A stretch of 64,000 nucleotides of DNA from Kiritimatiellia bacterium (GTDB lineage Bacteria > Verrucomicrobiota > Kiritimatiellia > UBA8416 > JADHWI01), in assembly GCA_030744755.1 (NCBI GenBank), contig JASLPY010000012.1, forward strand, positions 23,954 through 87,953. Reading direction: 5' to 3'. Under the pieces are notes generated by a model, which did no database searches, was not told the origin of the DNA, and saw only the letters and a list, made by a program, of their open reading frames with translations. Below, in pieces: positions 34,894-45,018 of the stretch. Position 1 is the stretch's first letter. Each line of letters starts with the position of its first letter. Both the position numbers and the translations under genes were made by a program.

Positions 34894-36570
34894 ATGACTC
34901 AGAAAGTACCTCGAACTGATCTTCTGACTGCATCACTCTGGATAGTGACCATTGCGGCAACAGTGGTCTTGTTCGCTGCGGGAGCCTTTCTAGGAGACTT
35001 GAACAGCGATGAAGGCTGGTACCTGTACGCGGGCCGCCTCGTTGCCGGGGGGCAACTTCCATACGTTGACTTCGCGTTCACGCAGGGGCCGGTCATGCCC
35101 TTTGTGTACGCTTTGGCCAGTCCCGTGGTGGCGCGTTTCGGGGTTGCAGGAGGTCGTCTGTTTACCGCAGGACTCGGCCTTATGTCCATTCTGAGTTCCG
35201 CCTGGCTTTGCTGGCGCATCGCACCTCGTCCTCAACGCCGTTCTGCCGCGCTACTGACAACCGCGATTTTGGGCATAAACGTCTACCAGTGCTATTTCTG
35301 CTCTATTGCCAAAACGTATGCGCTTGCAGGTTTCTTGCTCACCTCCGGTTTTCTCGCCCTGAGCTACTCGGGTGGCAGAAAGGGGAAGGCGGCGGCCGCC
35401 CTGGCGGGTGTTCTAATGGCGCTTGCGACGGCCACAAGGAGTTCTGCGGGATTTGCTGTTCCAGCTGTTGTGGTCGGCCTGTGGTGGTTTACTTGTCGGC
35501 CGCGCAGGGAGGGGCATGGTCCGCATTCGTTGTCTCCTGGTGTATTGTACTCGTTCTTCTTTGGCGGGCTGGTCTCCGGATGCATTTTATTCATCCCGTT
35601 CTTCATGATGGCACCCAAGGCCACCTGGTTTGCCATGGTTGAGTATCATGCGGGCAGAAGTGTTGGGGGCGCCCTGACCACGATAGCCTACAAGGCAGGA
35701 TTCGTTTCGCGGCTTGCATCTGCATACACGGCCGGCATTGCCTTACTCCTGTGTTGCGCCATTTTTCGCATTAATGCGCCCCGCCCTTCTAATGGAGAGC
35801 AAAGCAGTGCCGAGACGCCCGAACGACCCGATCCACATGGACATTGCCCGCGTATTGTCTCGATCCTGGCATGGTGGAGCGTTGCCGCCATAACGCTTGT
35901 TCACGTCATGGCTCCGTTCCCGTATGATGACTACCAGGTATTCGTTTACCCCGTCTTTGCCGCTGTCCTCGGCGCCCGGCTCATGCGCCTGGTCGCATCC
36001 AGGGTGGCCGTACGGGCAGATGGGCAGGCTTTCGGCCAACGGCTGCTTGTCAGCGTGGTGGCTGTCTGCCTGGTTTGCGCCCTGGCCTCACCGGTGATCT
36101 GGCAGTGGTTCCTGGGGGAGCGCGACAGGATGTGGTGGCCCCTTAAGGAGCAGACACCGTTGTCGAAACTTCAGGAAGCGGGACAGCTTCTCAGGCAGTA
36201 TGCTCCGGCAGGTGGCGAGCTCCTGACGCAGGACACGTATCTTGCCGTTGAAGCGGGAATGACCGTTCCCAGGGGGCTGGAACTGGGACCGTTCAGCTAC
36301 TTCCCCGATTGGACCAGGGAAAGGGCCGAGAGCAGGGGAGTACTGAACCGCGGGATGCTTCTTGAATTACTGCACACCACGGAGGCCCCGTTGGCCGCGT
36401 TCAGCGGCTACGGGCTTTCAATACGATGCCCGGAGATCGAGTTGATCCCGGATGACGAACAGGAAGAGCTATGGAAAGTGGTCAAGGGGCGATACGAAAC
36501 GCTTGAAACCATGAAGCGTTTCGGCCAAGCTGAAACGACTTTGAACGTTATGAAGAAGAAGGGGGAGTGA
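34894..36570 (+). CDS. GT-C-type (family 39/83-like) membrane glycosyltransferase
   Basis: 558 residues from ATG 34894. About ten membrane helices fill the first 400 residues, and a soluble domain of about 150 residues ends the protein. The first extracytoplasmic loop reads GDLNSDEGWYLYAGRLVAGG followed by LPYVDFAFTQGP. This is the acidic first-loop signature of ArnT/PMT-like GT-C enzymes, which use polyprenyl-phosphate sugars outside the inner membrane. The next two genes are a beta-barrel and an exosortase-TPR fusion, so it likely glycosylates a surface polysaccharide or exported protein. No single family is certain. Confidence 0.75.
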   Translation: MTQKVPRTDLLTASLWIVTIAATVVLFAAGAFLGDLNSDEGWYLYAGRLVAGGQLPYVDFAFTQGPVMPFVYALASPVVARFGVAGGRLFTAGLGLMSILSSAWLCWRIAPRPQRRSAALLTTAILGINVYQCYFCSIAKTYALAGFLLTSGFLALSYSGGRKGKAAAALAGVLMALATATRSSAGFAVPAVVVGLWWFTCRPRREGHGPHSLSPGVLYSFFFGGLVSGCILFIPFFMMAPKATWFAMVEYHAGRSVGGALTTIAYKAGFVSRLASAYTAGIALLLCCAIFRINAPRPSNGEQSSAETPERPDPHGHCPRIVSILAWWSVAAITLVHVMAPFPYDDYQVFVYPVFAAVLGARLMRLVASRVAVRADGQAFGQRLLVSVVAVCLVCALASPVIWQWFLGERDRMWWPLKEQTPLSKLQEAGQLLRQYAPAGGELLTQDTYLAVEAGMTVPRGLELGPFSYFPDWTRERAESRGVLNRGMLLELLHTTEAPLAAFSGYGLSIRCPEIELIPDDEQEELWKVVKGRYETLETMKRFGQAETTLNVMKKKGE

Positions 36571-36573
36571 TTT

Positions 36574-38157
36574 GTGAGTGGCTTTGAGCGAATATCTCTG
36601 ATATGCTGCCGGACAATGAAGCGTCATGGCAACCACGAGAAGTCCGGCTTGGGAATGCTGAGAAAAGGGGTATTCGGCGACGAATCCCGATTTACACGCG
36701 TTGGCGGGTTCACGAACATTGCGCTGCCACTGGTAGCGATGGCCCTGTTCTTCATCCCCGTCGACTCACTCGCGCAGGGAATCAGGCTCTCACAGCGTGA
36801 AGTACAGCCGCCTGACTACGCAACATTCAGGCTCGGGCCACTTTACTCGACGATGGCCCTTACAGAAACCGTAGGATATCGCTACACTTCAAGCTCCGGC
36901 TCGGGTACCGACTACATCTCCAATAACGAGTTGGGTGAGATTCTTAAGGATGGCGGCGACTTCCCCATTATCTCCACACTGTCTTTCCGGAACTACCTCA
37001 TTATCACCAGGAACATAGATCTGGATGCTTCCTTCCGCGTGGGTTACGAGTACTATCCGCAGGATACCCAGGAGGACGAGTTCCTGTTCGATATGACTGA
37101 GGAGGGCATTTTCGGAAACATATCCTCAGCATTCAGGATAACAGAATTCCTGCAAGGCACTATCTACGATAACTTCCTCTACAAGACGGATTACGTGGAT
37201 GTCCGTGGCGAGGAGGACCGCTACGGAGGCACCCAGTACGAACGTTTTGAGAACACGGTCGGATTGCAGTTGGGCTGGCAGGCTTCGAGGAAGCAGAGGC
37301 TGTCCGGCGGTCTGAGCCGCTATGATGTTCTCCCGCAAGATGACGAGTTTGCCGACCAGGAAAGGATTGAGTACCGCGAGGGCATAATCTATTCGTACCA
37401 GGTATACGAAGGCCTGCAGGTCGGAGGGCAGATCGGGTTCAGGCAGATTGAATACACGGGAACAAACAGGCCCAACGCAAACCTCAATTCGTACTCAGTA
37501 TTCGCAAGGGCGTCTGAAGGACAAGCGCTGGGACTTCCGGTCGGTCCGAACACGACACTCACGGTGTCACTGGGGGTTGCAACCGGTTACGGGCGCGAGA
37601 AAGATGATGACGAGGGAGAAGGTGCAAATGCGGACGCTGTCTCGGCCACAGGGTCTGTGGCTCTTGAAACGCAGATGAGTCCGACGCTCAGCCAGAGGAT
37701 CAGCTACGACAAAGGGATGACCGGCGGTTACTCTTCTGCTTTCGAGGAAAGGGATGTCTATGATTACAGGCTGAGTTGGAAGGGCAAACTTTCAAGCGCA
37801 CAGTTCTTCTCCACCCTTACGGACGTTGTCCCCAGTCTGGAGTCTGAGAACGAGTACCGGGCGTGGTCGACCGGAGTGGATCTTGCCTATCCTTTGACTC
37901 ACTACATCACGCTGAACGGACGTACCTCCTATACCATCCGGGAAAATGAAGGCGGGTTGATAAGTGAAGACGAAGACCTTGAACTGTCGAATGATTACAA
38001 CACTTGGGTTACCCGTATCGGTACTTCCTTCAGACTGACAAAGAAACTCTCGTTCAGTGCGTACGCAGAGCACACCGATCGTACCAGCGATGCTGAAGAC
38101 CTGAAGTACGAGCGGGATACGCTGGCCGCATACCTAACGTATCATCATCAATTCTGA
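36574..38157 (+). CDS. outer-membrane beta-barrel protein
   Basis: 527 residues from GTG 36574. A hydrophobic segment at about 47-64 ending in LAQG may be the signal peptide, which suggests that the true start is one of the later Met codons (for example MLRKGVFGDE). The rest is a chain of alternating-pattern strands with aromatic girdles, and the protein ends in YLTYHHQF, with terminal Phe as in outer-membrane barrels. It resembles the barrel proteins found in PEP-CTERM/exopolysaccharide loci. It sits 3 bp after the glycosyltransferase and 84 bp before the exosortase fusion and may form the outer-membrane part of that system. Confidence 0.7.
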   Translation: MSGFERISLICCRTMKRHGNHEKSGLGMLRKGVFGDESRFTRVGGFTNIALPLVAMALFFIPVDSLAQGIRLSQREVQPPDYATFRLGPLYSTMALTETVGYRYTSSSGSGTDYISNNELGEILKDGGDFPIISTLSFRNYLIITRNIDLDASFRVGYEYYPQDTQEDEFLFDMTEEGIFGNISSAFRITEFLQGTIYDNFLYKTDYVDVRGEEDRYGGTQYERFENTVGLQLGWQASRKQRLSGGLSRYDVLPQDDEFADQERIEYREGIIYSYQVYEGLQVGGQIGFRQIEYTGTNRPNANLNSYSVFARASEGQALGLPVGPNTTLTVSLGVATGYGREKDDDEGEGANADAVSATGSVALETQMSPTLSQRISYDKGMTGGYSSAFEERDVYDYRLSWKGKLSSAQFFSTLTDVVPSLESENEYRAWSTGVDLAYPLTHYITLNGRTSYTIRENEGGLISEDEDLELSNDYNTWVTRIGTSFRLTKKLSFSAYAEHTDRTSDAEDLKYERDTLAAYLTYHHQF

Positions 38158-38241
38158 TCGGGTCTCGGCTATCGCACTGTGGGGTTCTGGCTAAAACGCT
38201 ATTCTTGCATTTAGCGTATTGAATATTATCATGTCGAGACT

Positions 38242-41200
38242 ATGACAAGCTCACGCAAAGCCGTGCTTCTGTCGGCAGCGGGCCTGTTCGCCATTTGGGT
38301 TGTGCGGAACATGGAACGTGTTCTCGCCGATTCTAACGGTGTGATCCTTCTGTCGCTCGGGACTGCCCTGTGCGGACTGATTCTTCTGCGTTCCAAGGAC
38401 GAAGATGAAGGAAGCCCGCCGCCGGAATTCGTGCCATGGATTGGCGGTTTCGGGGCGCTTGTTGCCCTCCTTGGGATCATTCTTCCTGTTCATCAGTTTG
38501 AATGGCTGGGGCTTGTCCTGGTTTTCTACGCCTGCCTGAGATGGTCGCTTCCCGATCGCTACGCCAGGGATATCATCCTTGCACTGTTCCTCCTGTATTG
38601 GGCAAATCCCCTGCCCGGGCAGATTGTGGGCAGGTTCCAACTGGCCATGCAGACACTTTCCCTAAATGGCTCCGAGAGGCTGCTTCACTGTATGAACGTA
38701 AGGGTCTGGGGAGATGGCCTTGTGTTGAGGTCGGGGTTTGCCGTTTTCGGAGTGCCGGCACAGTGCAGCGGTATGCGCACTGCAATGACCGTTCTTCTCT
38801 GTGCGCTCGGAACAGGAGTTATCTTCCGGTTCAAGTGGTACGAAATGGTGGTGTTCACCGTTCTCGGAGTTGTCCAGTCACTTCTTCTGAATATACTCAG
38901 GATCACTTTCATGGTGGCATGGGCACCGCGAATGCCGGAGGGTTGGGCTGAGAATTTCCTGCATGATACGCTCGGGATTTTCCTGCTCGCGGCTATAGGG
39001 ATTGTCCAGTTTGAGGCAACATGGTGGAAGGTGTTTTCTTCCCGCCGCAGACGAATCCGTGAAGGGATTTCCACCGGGGAGTTGGACGCTCCCGATAAGG
39101 CGACGATTCTGCCTTCAACCTGGAGAATCATCTTCAAGTGGGCTCGCCTTGTGCTGATTGTTCTCTTTCTGGGCTCGGTAGTAGCTTTCGGTGCATACAA
39201 AGGGAAGTCCTCTCATCGAGTGGCGATGATCAAGGATATCATCGAGGAACTCATTCAGTCCGACCTGGCTGCCGCGAACCGTGCCATCGACGAATGCCTC
39301 ACTCTCAGTCCGGGTGATGTCTCGCTGTTCTCTATGAAAAGCCAGGTTTACGCCCGGCAGGGCAAATTCGAGGACGCGTTGACTGAACTTTCCAAGCTCG
39401 AGGACCTCTCCATTTTCGAAAGCGTGAGAAAGAGCTGGGCACTGATGGCGCTCGGTCGGGCTGACGAGGCCATAGAGGTGGTTGATTCTCTCCCCGAAAA
39501 CGCAAGGAATTTGCCCGGCGTTGCAATGGTCAGGGCCGAATACTCGGTTCTGGAGGACAAGCCTGAAGAAGCAAGCAAGTACCTGCGCAGGGTTGGATCG
39601 TCGCACTTATTTGTTCCCCGAATGCGCGCCCTCTATTCCTACCTTGCCACCCACGAACAGTGGGAGACCATCGCCCAGGTAGACAGTCAATTACCATATA
39701 TGGATGTCTTTCGTGCGTTGATAGGTCTTCATGCTTACCTGAAAACCGGTGATGTAGCCGGCGCTGCCGGTGCCATGAAACGTGGTATCGAGAAATGGCC
39801 CGACGATCCCAGATTCCTCGGAGGATTATTCCTGCTGGCCATGGACCGGCCGGGCACCGAATGGGATGAGCGCCTTACGGATAACTTCAGGCACAACATT
39901 CTTCTGCTGGGAAACGATGCCCTCGCCTCATACATGGCGTATTCATTCCGGCTGGGCCGTGCCGATCTTGCATGGATGGCTTTCAATCGTCTAAAAGCGA
40001 TTGACCCCGACGATCCCAGCCTGCACCTGGCAGTTGCACAGTATGGAGATTCCTGGTTCACATTCCGTAAGCACGCTCTCGGTTTCAAGGACAGGGATGT
40101 TTTCGCGGTTGATGATATCAAGCCGCTGTTCTTCCTTACGAAGAATATGTCCTTGTTCAAGCCATTCTGGGCACGCATGCCGACAGCCAATGAGATTGCA
40201 ACCGGCCTTCCGGAAGAAATAAGAAGTAAACACCTCGATGCATGCCTCGCAGAGATGGCGAAACGCGATGCTGCCGGAACACTGGTCCGCAGGCTTGAGC
40301 TTGAACGCCCGGTGGCACTTATGATTGCAGGCAAGTACAAAGAGGCTCATGAACGACTGGCCGAGATTGAGAAGAAGTACCCGGATCGTCGTGCGCAGGT
40401 GCGTCTCCAGAGCGCGAGCCTTCATAGCAGGCAGGGAGAATGGCAGGAAGCCTACGAGGATATCCTGGTCTACAACGAGGAGACCGAGTATCCGAGCCTT
40501 AGAGCCGGGTTGCTCCAAATCAATTCCCTCATGAATCTGGGGTTTGGGGTCTATGCGATGCAGGTTGCCGAGGATATGAAGCTCGTGTTTCCGGGGTCAA
40601 CGCAGCTCGATCGTGCCATTTCAGCAATCTGGGACGTTTTCGGGTTCAAGGAGCAGGCCCTGTTCGTGCTTTCGAAGAGCAAAGCGGGAGCCAACTCGCG
40701 TGAAGCTATTCAACTGCTGTATGACACCGGGCGATTCGATGAATCGAGACGTATGAGTTCCGCGCGGGGAGTACAGGTTAAAGTCAGTGATAAGCCAATC
40801 AAACAGAGACTCATAGCGCCGCCGGCCGAAACAGCCGTAGTGAAGTTGTGGCGCGACCCACTTGACGCTGCAGGAATGGCCGCCAAGGCTGAAGTTGCAA
40901 GAGTCGAGGCAAAGAAAAGCAGCAGTCCGTTCGAACGGGAGTTGGAGACACTGACGGCGAAATGGTATGCATCGAAAGGCGCCCCCGCAGCGTCGCAGCT
41001 TGACTCCTGGGTCGGTGCCGGGAGGACGGATTTGGAAAAAATGGCGGCTGCCAAGCGCCTGGCGATGCTCCTGGCCCGGCAAAAGAGATACAAAGAGGCC
41101 CTTGTGGCAATCGAGAAAGCGGTCAGGTTGAACCCCCGTTCGGGAATACTTCGTCGAATCCACATTGTACTTTCCGATGGTGATTATGACGTTGTTATGG

Positions 41201-42237
41201 CCTCGGTAAAGGCCTGTCCTGAAGATCCGCACATCTGGCTGGCATCGTTTGTTGCACGCATGAAGAAAGACGATTCCGGCAACTGGATGATGCAGGAGGC
41301 AAAGAGGGCAGCAGAAAGCGAGGTGTTTTCTGTGCAGACGATGGTAAGTGCCGGGGCTTACCTGTTACGCCATCGGAAGGTTGAGCCTGCCACGGTGCTG
41401 GCGCGGCCCGCGGTTGAGCGGGCCAAGGGGTTGATTTCAGCCTACGCACTCGGCATGCGTTGCGCGTTGGCTAATCTCGATTCCAAGTGGGCATTGGCTT
41501 GTGCGCTGAACGGTGTCGAGCATGCCGTCGATCCTTCATTATTCTACCGGGTGATCGTGCGCGTGAAAACCACTGACGGTGACGTTGATTCCGACATGAT
41601 TGCGGCACTTGAGTTCCTGAAGGATAAGTTTGCAGATCAATCGGCATGGTCGGAAATGCTGGGAGGGGCTTATTTTCAGAGGGGTGACGCGGGCAGGGCC
41701 CTCTCCGTCTTTTCAGACGTCATGGCGGCCAATGTTCGAAATGTGCGTGTACAGTCATTGTTGCTTGCAGCGGAGGCAGCCCGTATTGAGGGGGAGACTT
41801 CCAAGGCCGTTAACGTACTTGAGGCGGCTCACGCAATGTATCCGAAGAAAGTGAACATTCTCAACAACCTGATATACAACCTTGCCAAGGATGAGAGAAC
41901 AGTGGGCCGTGCCAGGGAGTTACTTCCCGGACTCCTTGAACTGGCCGGCGACTCCTTTGCCATACTGGACACGGCTGCACTTGTGCATCTGCGGGCAGGC
42001 AACGTTAAGTTGGCCGACAAGTACATGAAGAAAGCTTTGGAACTTCTGAAGGACGGCGATTACGGAGAACTTGAGGCCAAGCTGAACGCGGCTGAGATCG
42101 TTTTCATGCTCGGCCACTACGACGAGGCCCAGAAGCAAGTGGAACAGATTCGCGCTAACCCGGATGCCTCCCAGATTGTGGACCTCGCGGCGCGTGATCT
42201 CCTGCGTAAAATAAAAGAGAAGTCTGTGAGTCCGTAG
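38242..42237 (+). CDS. exosortase fused to a long TPR-repeat region
   Basis: 1331 residues. Residues 1-265 hold about eight membrane helices with the exosortase triad: Cys175 in PAQCSGMR, Arg220 in LNILRIT and His241 in FLHDTLGIF. The 45 and 21 residue spacings fit exosortases/archaeosortases. A further helix near 295-315 leads to about 1000 residues of TPR-like helical repeats (for example ALVAIEKAVRLNPRSGILRR and ALSVFSDVMAANVRN). Exosortases process C-terminal PEP-CTERM-like tags during export; in known loci a separate TPR protein (PrsT) accompanies them. Here both are one chain. I found no protein with a PEP-CTERM-like tag in the window, so the substrate lies elsewhere. Confidence 0.85.
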   Translation: MTSSRKAVLLSAAGLFAIWVVRNMERVLADSNGVILLSLGTALCGLILLRSKDEDEGSPPPEFVPWIGGFGALVALLGIILPVHQFEWLGLVLVFYACLRWSLPDRYARDIILALFLLYWANPLPGQIVGRFQLAMQTLSLNGSERLLHCMNVRVWGDGLVLRSGFAVFGVPAQCSGMRTAMTVLLCALGTGVIFRFKWYEMVVFTVLGVVQSLLLNILRITFMVAWAPRMPEGWAENFLHDTLGIFLLAAIGIVQFEATWWKVFSSRRRRIREGISTGELDAPDKATILPSTWRIIFKWARLVLIVLFLGSVVAFGAYKGKSSHRVAMIKDIIEELIQSDLAAANRAIDECLTLSPGDVSLFSMKSQVYARQGKFEDALTELSKLEDLSIFESVRKSWALMALGRADEAIEVVDSLPENARNLPGVAMVRAEYSVLEDKPEEASKYLRRVGSSHLFVPRMRALYSYLATHEQWETIAQVDSQLPYMDVFRALIGLHAYLKTGDVAGAAGAMKRGIEKWPDDPRFLGGLFLLAMDRPGTEWDERLTDNFRHNILLLGNDALASYMAYSFRLGRADLAWMAFNRLKAIDPDDPSLHLAVAQYGDSWFTFRKHALGFKDRDVFAVDDIKPLFFLTKNMSLFKPFWARMPTANEIATGLPEEIRSKHLDACLAEMAKRDAAGTLVRRLELERPVALMIAGKYKEAHERLAEIEKKYPDRRAQVRLQSASLHSRQGEWQEAYEDILVYNEETEYPSLRAGLLQINSLMNLGFGVYAMQVAEDMKLVFPGSTQLDRAISAIWDVFGFKEQALFVLSKSKAGANSREAIQLLYDTGRFDESRRMSSARGVQVKVSDKPIKQRLIAPPAETAVVKLWRDPLDAAGMAAKAEVARVEAKKSSSPFERELETLTAKWYASKGAPAASQLDSWVGAGRTDLEKMAAAKRLAMLLARQKRYKEALVAIEKAVRLNPRSGILRRIHIVLSDGDYDVVMASVKACPEDPHIWLASFVARMKKDDSGNWMMQEAKRAAESEVFSVQTMVSAGAYLLRHRKVEPATVLARPAVERAKGLISAYALGMRCALANLDSKWALACALNGVEHAVDPSLFYRVIVRVKTTDGDVDSDMIAALEFLKDKFADQSAWSEMLGGAYFQRGDAGRALSVFSDVMAANVRNVRVQSLLLAAEAARIEGETSKAVNVLEAAHAMYPKKVNILNNLIYNLAKDERTVGRARELLPGLLELAGDSFAILDTAALVHLRAGNVKLADKYMKKALELLKDGDYGELEAKLNAAEIVFMLGHYDEAQKQVEQIRANPDASQIVDLAARDLLRKIKEKSVSP

Positions 42238-42294
42238 ACGTGCACATTGGCCCCTGCCGTCTCTCCGGGCGTGGCGGATGCGTCCAAATCTCAA

Positions 42295-42323
42295 TTGACA
42301 GGGCAATCCAAAAGGCATACTGT
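42295..42323 (+). promoter_or_regulatory. sigma-70-type promoter of the thrS operon
   Basis: TTGACA at 42295-42300 and TACTGT at 42318-42323, separated by exactly 17 bases. It lies 120 bp before the chosen thrS start. The leader contains a hairpin near 42349-42377 (GGGAACCA with TGGTT and TTCCC), which might control the operon. Confidence 0.65.
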
Positions 42324-42442
42324 TTTTTCTCGCTTCGCTTGGGAACCACGTTCTTCGTTGGTTATTCCCGGATTGGCGTCGCGACATAGACCTCGGGCCG
42401 CAGTGAGTTGTGGCCTTCGAGCAATACAGAAGGAGAACGGAA

Positions 42443-44161
42443 TTGGATCTCAACGAAGTGCGTCACAGCATGGCGCATGTCATGGCTGCGGCGGTATGCA
42501 GACTCTATGACAATGTGAAGCTGGACATCGGTCCTGCAACTGACAGTGGGTTCTACTACGATTTCGATCTTCCTCGCCGTATCTCCCCCGAGGACTTTCC
42601 CGAGATAGAGCAGGAAATGTCTCGACTTATAAAGGAAAACGCTCCTTTCGAGCGGTTCTCCGTTCCCCGTGACGAAGCGATGGCAATGCTCGAGAAAGAC
42701 GGCCAGACATACAAGCTCCAGAGACTCGCAGACATTCCAGAAGGTGAAGAGATCTCGTTCTACAAGTGCGGCGATTTCTACGATCTGTGCCGCGGCCCGC
42801 ACGTGGAAGGCACAGGACAACTCAGGGCGTTCAAGCTCATATCGGTAGCCGGTTCGTATTTCCACGGTATCGAGACAAACCCGATGTTGCAGCGTATCTA
42901 CGGCATTGTGGCCCACTCGAATGGCGATCTGAGAAAAGAACTGTTCCGGCTCGAGGAAGCGAAGAAGCGGGACCACAGGAAGCTCGGCAGGGAACTCGAT
43001 CTCTTCAGCATCTCCGAAGACGTGGGCCCAGGTCTTGTGCACTGGCACCCGAAGGGGGCACGGATCCGTTCAATCATCGAAGATTTCTGGCGGAAGAAGC
43101 ACTTCGCCGCCGGTTACGAACTTCTGTATACACCGCACGTCGGCCGTGCACATCTCTGGGAAACCTCGGGCCACCTGGATTTCTATCGGGAGAACATGTA
43201 CTCATCCATGGATATTGACGGGGTAGAGTACTTTGTCAAACCGATGAACTGCCCGTTCCATATTCAGATCTACAAGACCCAGAAACGCTCCTACCGGGAC
43301 CTGCCTCTGCTCTGGGCCGAGCTTGGCACGGTCTACCGTTATGAGAAGAGCGGTGTTGTGCAGGGACTTCTGAGGGTTCGTGGATTCACCCAGGACGACG
43401 CCCATATCTTCTGTACGCCCGAGCAGATAGAGCAGGAAATCCGCAACACCGTCGAGTTTGCGCTGGGAATGCTCAGGGCATTCGGGTTTGAGGAGATATC
43501 GGCTTATCTCTCCACACGTCCCGAGAAGGCAGTGGGAGACGAAGCGCGCTGGGAGAAGGCTACCGCCTCCCTCAAATCTGCCCTTGAGGCGGAGTCTGTT
43601 CCGTTTGAAGTCGACCAGGGCGGCGGGGCTTTTTATGGTCCGAAAATCGATCTTAAAATCAAGGATGCGATCGGTCGTCAATGGCAGTTGAGCACAATCC
43701 AGTTCGACTTCAACCTGCCTGAACGTTTTGATCTCAGCTATGTTGGCACCGACGGGAACGAGCACAGGCCTTACATGGTGCACCGCGCCCTGCTTGGTAG
43801 CCTGGAGCGTTTCTTCGGCATCCTGGTTGAGCACTACGGCGGTGCTTTTCCGCTGTGGCTTGCACCCGAGCAGGTTCGCATGCTTCCAGTGACGGATAAT
43901 CAGAATGATTACGCCGAAAAGGTGGAGGACAAGCTGAAGGGGCTGGGTTTCCGGGTCACTACGGACGACCGCTCCGAGCGGGTCGGCGCGAAGATCCGCC
44001 TGGCACAATCGCAAAAAGTACCGTACATGCTGATCGTGGGGCCGAAGGAACAGGATGCCGGCACGGTCTCCGTCAGGAACCGCAAAGAAGGTGATCTTGG
44101 GCCGATGAGCATTGATTCGCTTGTCGAGACGATGGAAGAAGAGCAGCGGGTTAACACATAA
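42443..44161 (+). CDS. thrS: threonyl-tRNA synthetase lacking the TGS domain
   Basis: 572 residues from TTG 42443, with AAGGAG seven bases before it; the GTG at 42410 would add 11 residues without a good ribosome-binding site. It opens directly with the editing (SAD) domain, HSMAHVMA and later CRGPH giving the His/His/Cys/His zinc site. The class II core follows: [23 protein letters not shown] (motif 2) and [15 protein letters not shown] (motif 3). The anticodon-binding domain ends the protein. The usual N-terminal TGS domain of about 60 residues is absent, as in a known subset of ThrRS. First gene of thrS-infC-rpmI-rplT. Confidence 0.95.
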   Translation: MDLNEVRHSMAHVMAAAVCRLYDNVKLDIGPATDSGFYYDFDLPRRISPEDFPEIEQEMSRLIKENAPFERFSVPRDEAMAMLEKDGQTYKLQRLADIPEGEEISFYKCGDFYDLCRGPHVEGTGQLRAFKLISVAGSYFHGIETNPMLQRIYGIVAHSNGDLRKELFRLEEAKKRDHRKLGRELDLFSISEDVGPGLVHWHPKGARIRSIIEDFWRKKHFAAGYELLYTPHVGRAHLWETSGHLDFYRENMYSSMDIDGVEYFVKPMNCPFHIQIYKTQKRSYRDLPLLWAELGTVYRYEKSGVVQGLLRVRGFTQDDAHIFCTPEQIEQEIRNTVEFALGMLRAFGFEEISAYLSTRPEKAVGDEARWEKATASLKSALEAESVPFEVDQGGGAFYGPKIDLKIKDAIGRQWQLSTIQFDFNLPERFDLSYVGTDGNEHRPYMVHRALLGSLERFFGILVEHYGGAFPLWLAPEQVRMLPVTDNQNDYAEKVEDKLKGLGFRVTTDDRSERVGAKIRLAQSQKVPYMLIVGPKEQDAGTVSVRNRKEGDLGPMSIDSLVETMEEEQRVNT

Positions 44162-44175
44162 CAAAGGAGGTAGCT

Positions 44176-44694
44176 ATCCGCTCATTTATAAGAGTAAATC
44201 ACAGAATTCGGGTGCCGAAAGTGCGCTGCGTAAACGCGGACGGCAGCATGGCCGGCGTGATGGCCACGAGAGATGCCCGGGTGCTGGCGCAGGACCAGGG
44301 CATGGATCTCGTTGAGATCTCGCCGAATGCAGATCCCCCCGTATGTCGTATCATGGATTTCGGCAAATACAGGTACGACGAAAGCAGGAAGCGCAGGCAG
44401 GCGAAGAAAAGTACGCAGACGCATGCGGTCAAGGAAATCAAGTTTCACGCAAACGTTGGCGAACATGACTTCCAGACAAAGGTTAACCATATCAGGAAGT
44501 TCCTGAGCAAAGGGCACAAGGTCAAAGTCTCCCTTATGTTTCGTGGGCGCGAGAATGCGCACCGTGAGCTGGGTTTCGAGGTCATCCAGAGGGTGATCCA
44601 GGAATGTGATGACCTGAGTGTAGTTGATATGACCCCGAAACTCGTCGGTCGAAGCGTAGTAGCCATGCTCGGTGTGAAGTCTGGAAAAACATAG
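44176..44694 (+). CDS. infC: translation initiation factor IF-3, starting at ATC
   Basis: 172 residues. AAAGGAGGT lies five bases before the ATC at 44176. From there the frame reads IRSFIRVNHRIRVPKVRCVN, which contains the conserved RVNxxIR and VR elements of the IF-3 N-domain. Between the thrS stop and GTG 44212 there is no ATG, GTG or TTG in this frame, and starting at GTG 44212 would cut off these conserved residues. The rest is standard (EISPNADPPVCRIMDFGKY ... MFRGRENAHRELG). Many infC genes use AUU, AUC or AUA so that IF-3 limits its own synthesis; this gene appears to do so. Confidence 0.92.
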   Translation: MRSFIRVNHRIRVPKVRCVNADGSMAGVMATRDARVLAQDQGMDLVEISPNADPPVCRIMDFGKYRYDESRKRRQAKKSTQTHAVKEIKFHANVGEHDFQTKVNHIRKFLSKGHKVKVSLMFRGRENAHRELGFEVIQRVIQECDDLSVVDMTPKLVGRSVVAMLGVKSGKT

Positions 44695-44798
44695 ATCAAA
44701 AAGCTGGACTAGCTCAAACCTTTCCGCTAGCGTACGCCATTCACGTGAGAATTGTGCCGTGGCACAGAGAACTCTCAAATGGACGAAGGACGGTTGAA

Positions 44799-44993
44799 AT
44801 GCCGAAGAAGAAGACCAACAAAGCAGCCGCAAAACGCTTTAAAGTTACGGCTAAAGGCAAGTTGAAATACTCAAAAGCCGGCAGCGGGCACTTGCTTTCC
44901 GGCAAGACGCGTAAGCGTAAGCGGACGCTGAGAAGCAGAGAGACGTTAAGCAAGACTGAGCAGAAGCGCATAATTCCTATGCTTTCCAGCTAA
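44799..44993 (+). CDS. rpmI: ribosomal protein bL35
   Basis: 64 residues from ATG 44799 after GAAGGA: MPKKKTNKAAAKRFKVTAKG with the very basic KTRKRKRTLRSR stretch and the final MLSS. This is a complete bL35 of normal size, a large-subunit protein. It lies in the standard infC-rpmI-rplT order, about 100 bp after infC. Confidence 0.97.
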   Translation: MPKKKTNKAAAKRFKVTAKGKLKYSKAGSGHLLSGKTRKRKRTLRSRETLSKTEQKRIIPMLSS

Positions 44994-45018
44994 ATCATTA
45001 TCATTTTGGAGGTCAGCA

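Noticed and set aside
34261..42237. PEP-CTERM-tagged substrate next to the exosortase
   Set aside because: The C-termini of the neighbouring proteins lack a motif-helix-basic tail; the beta-barrel ends in Phe, as for outer-membrane insertion.
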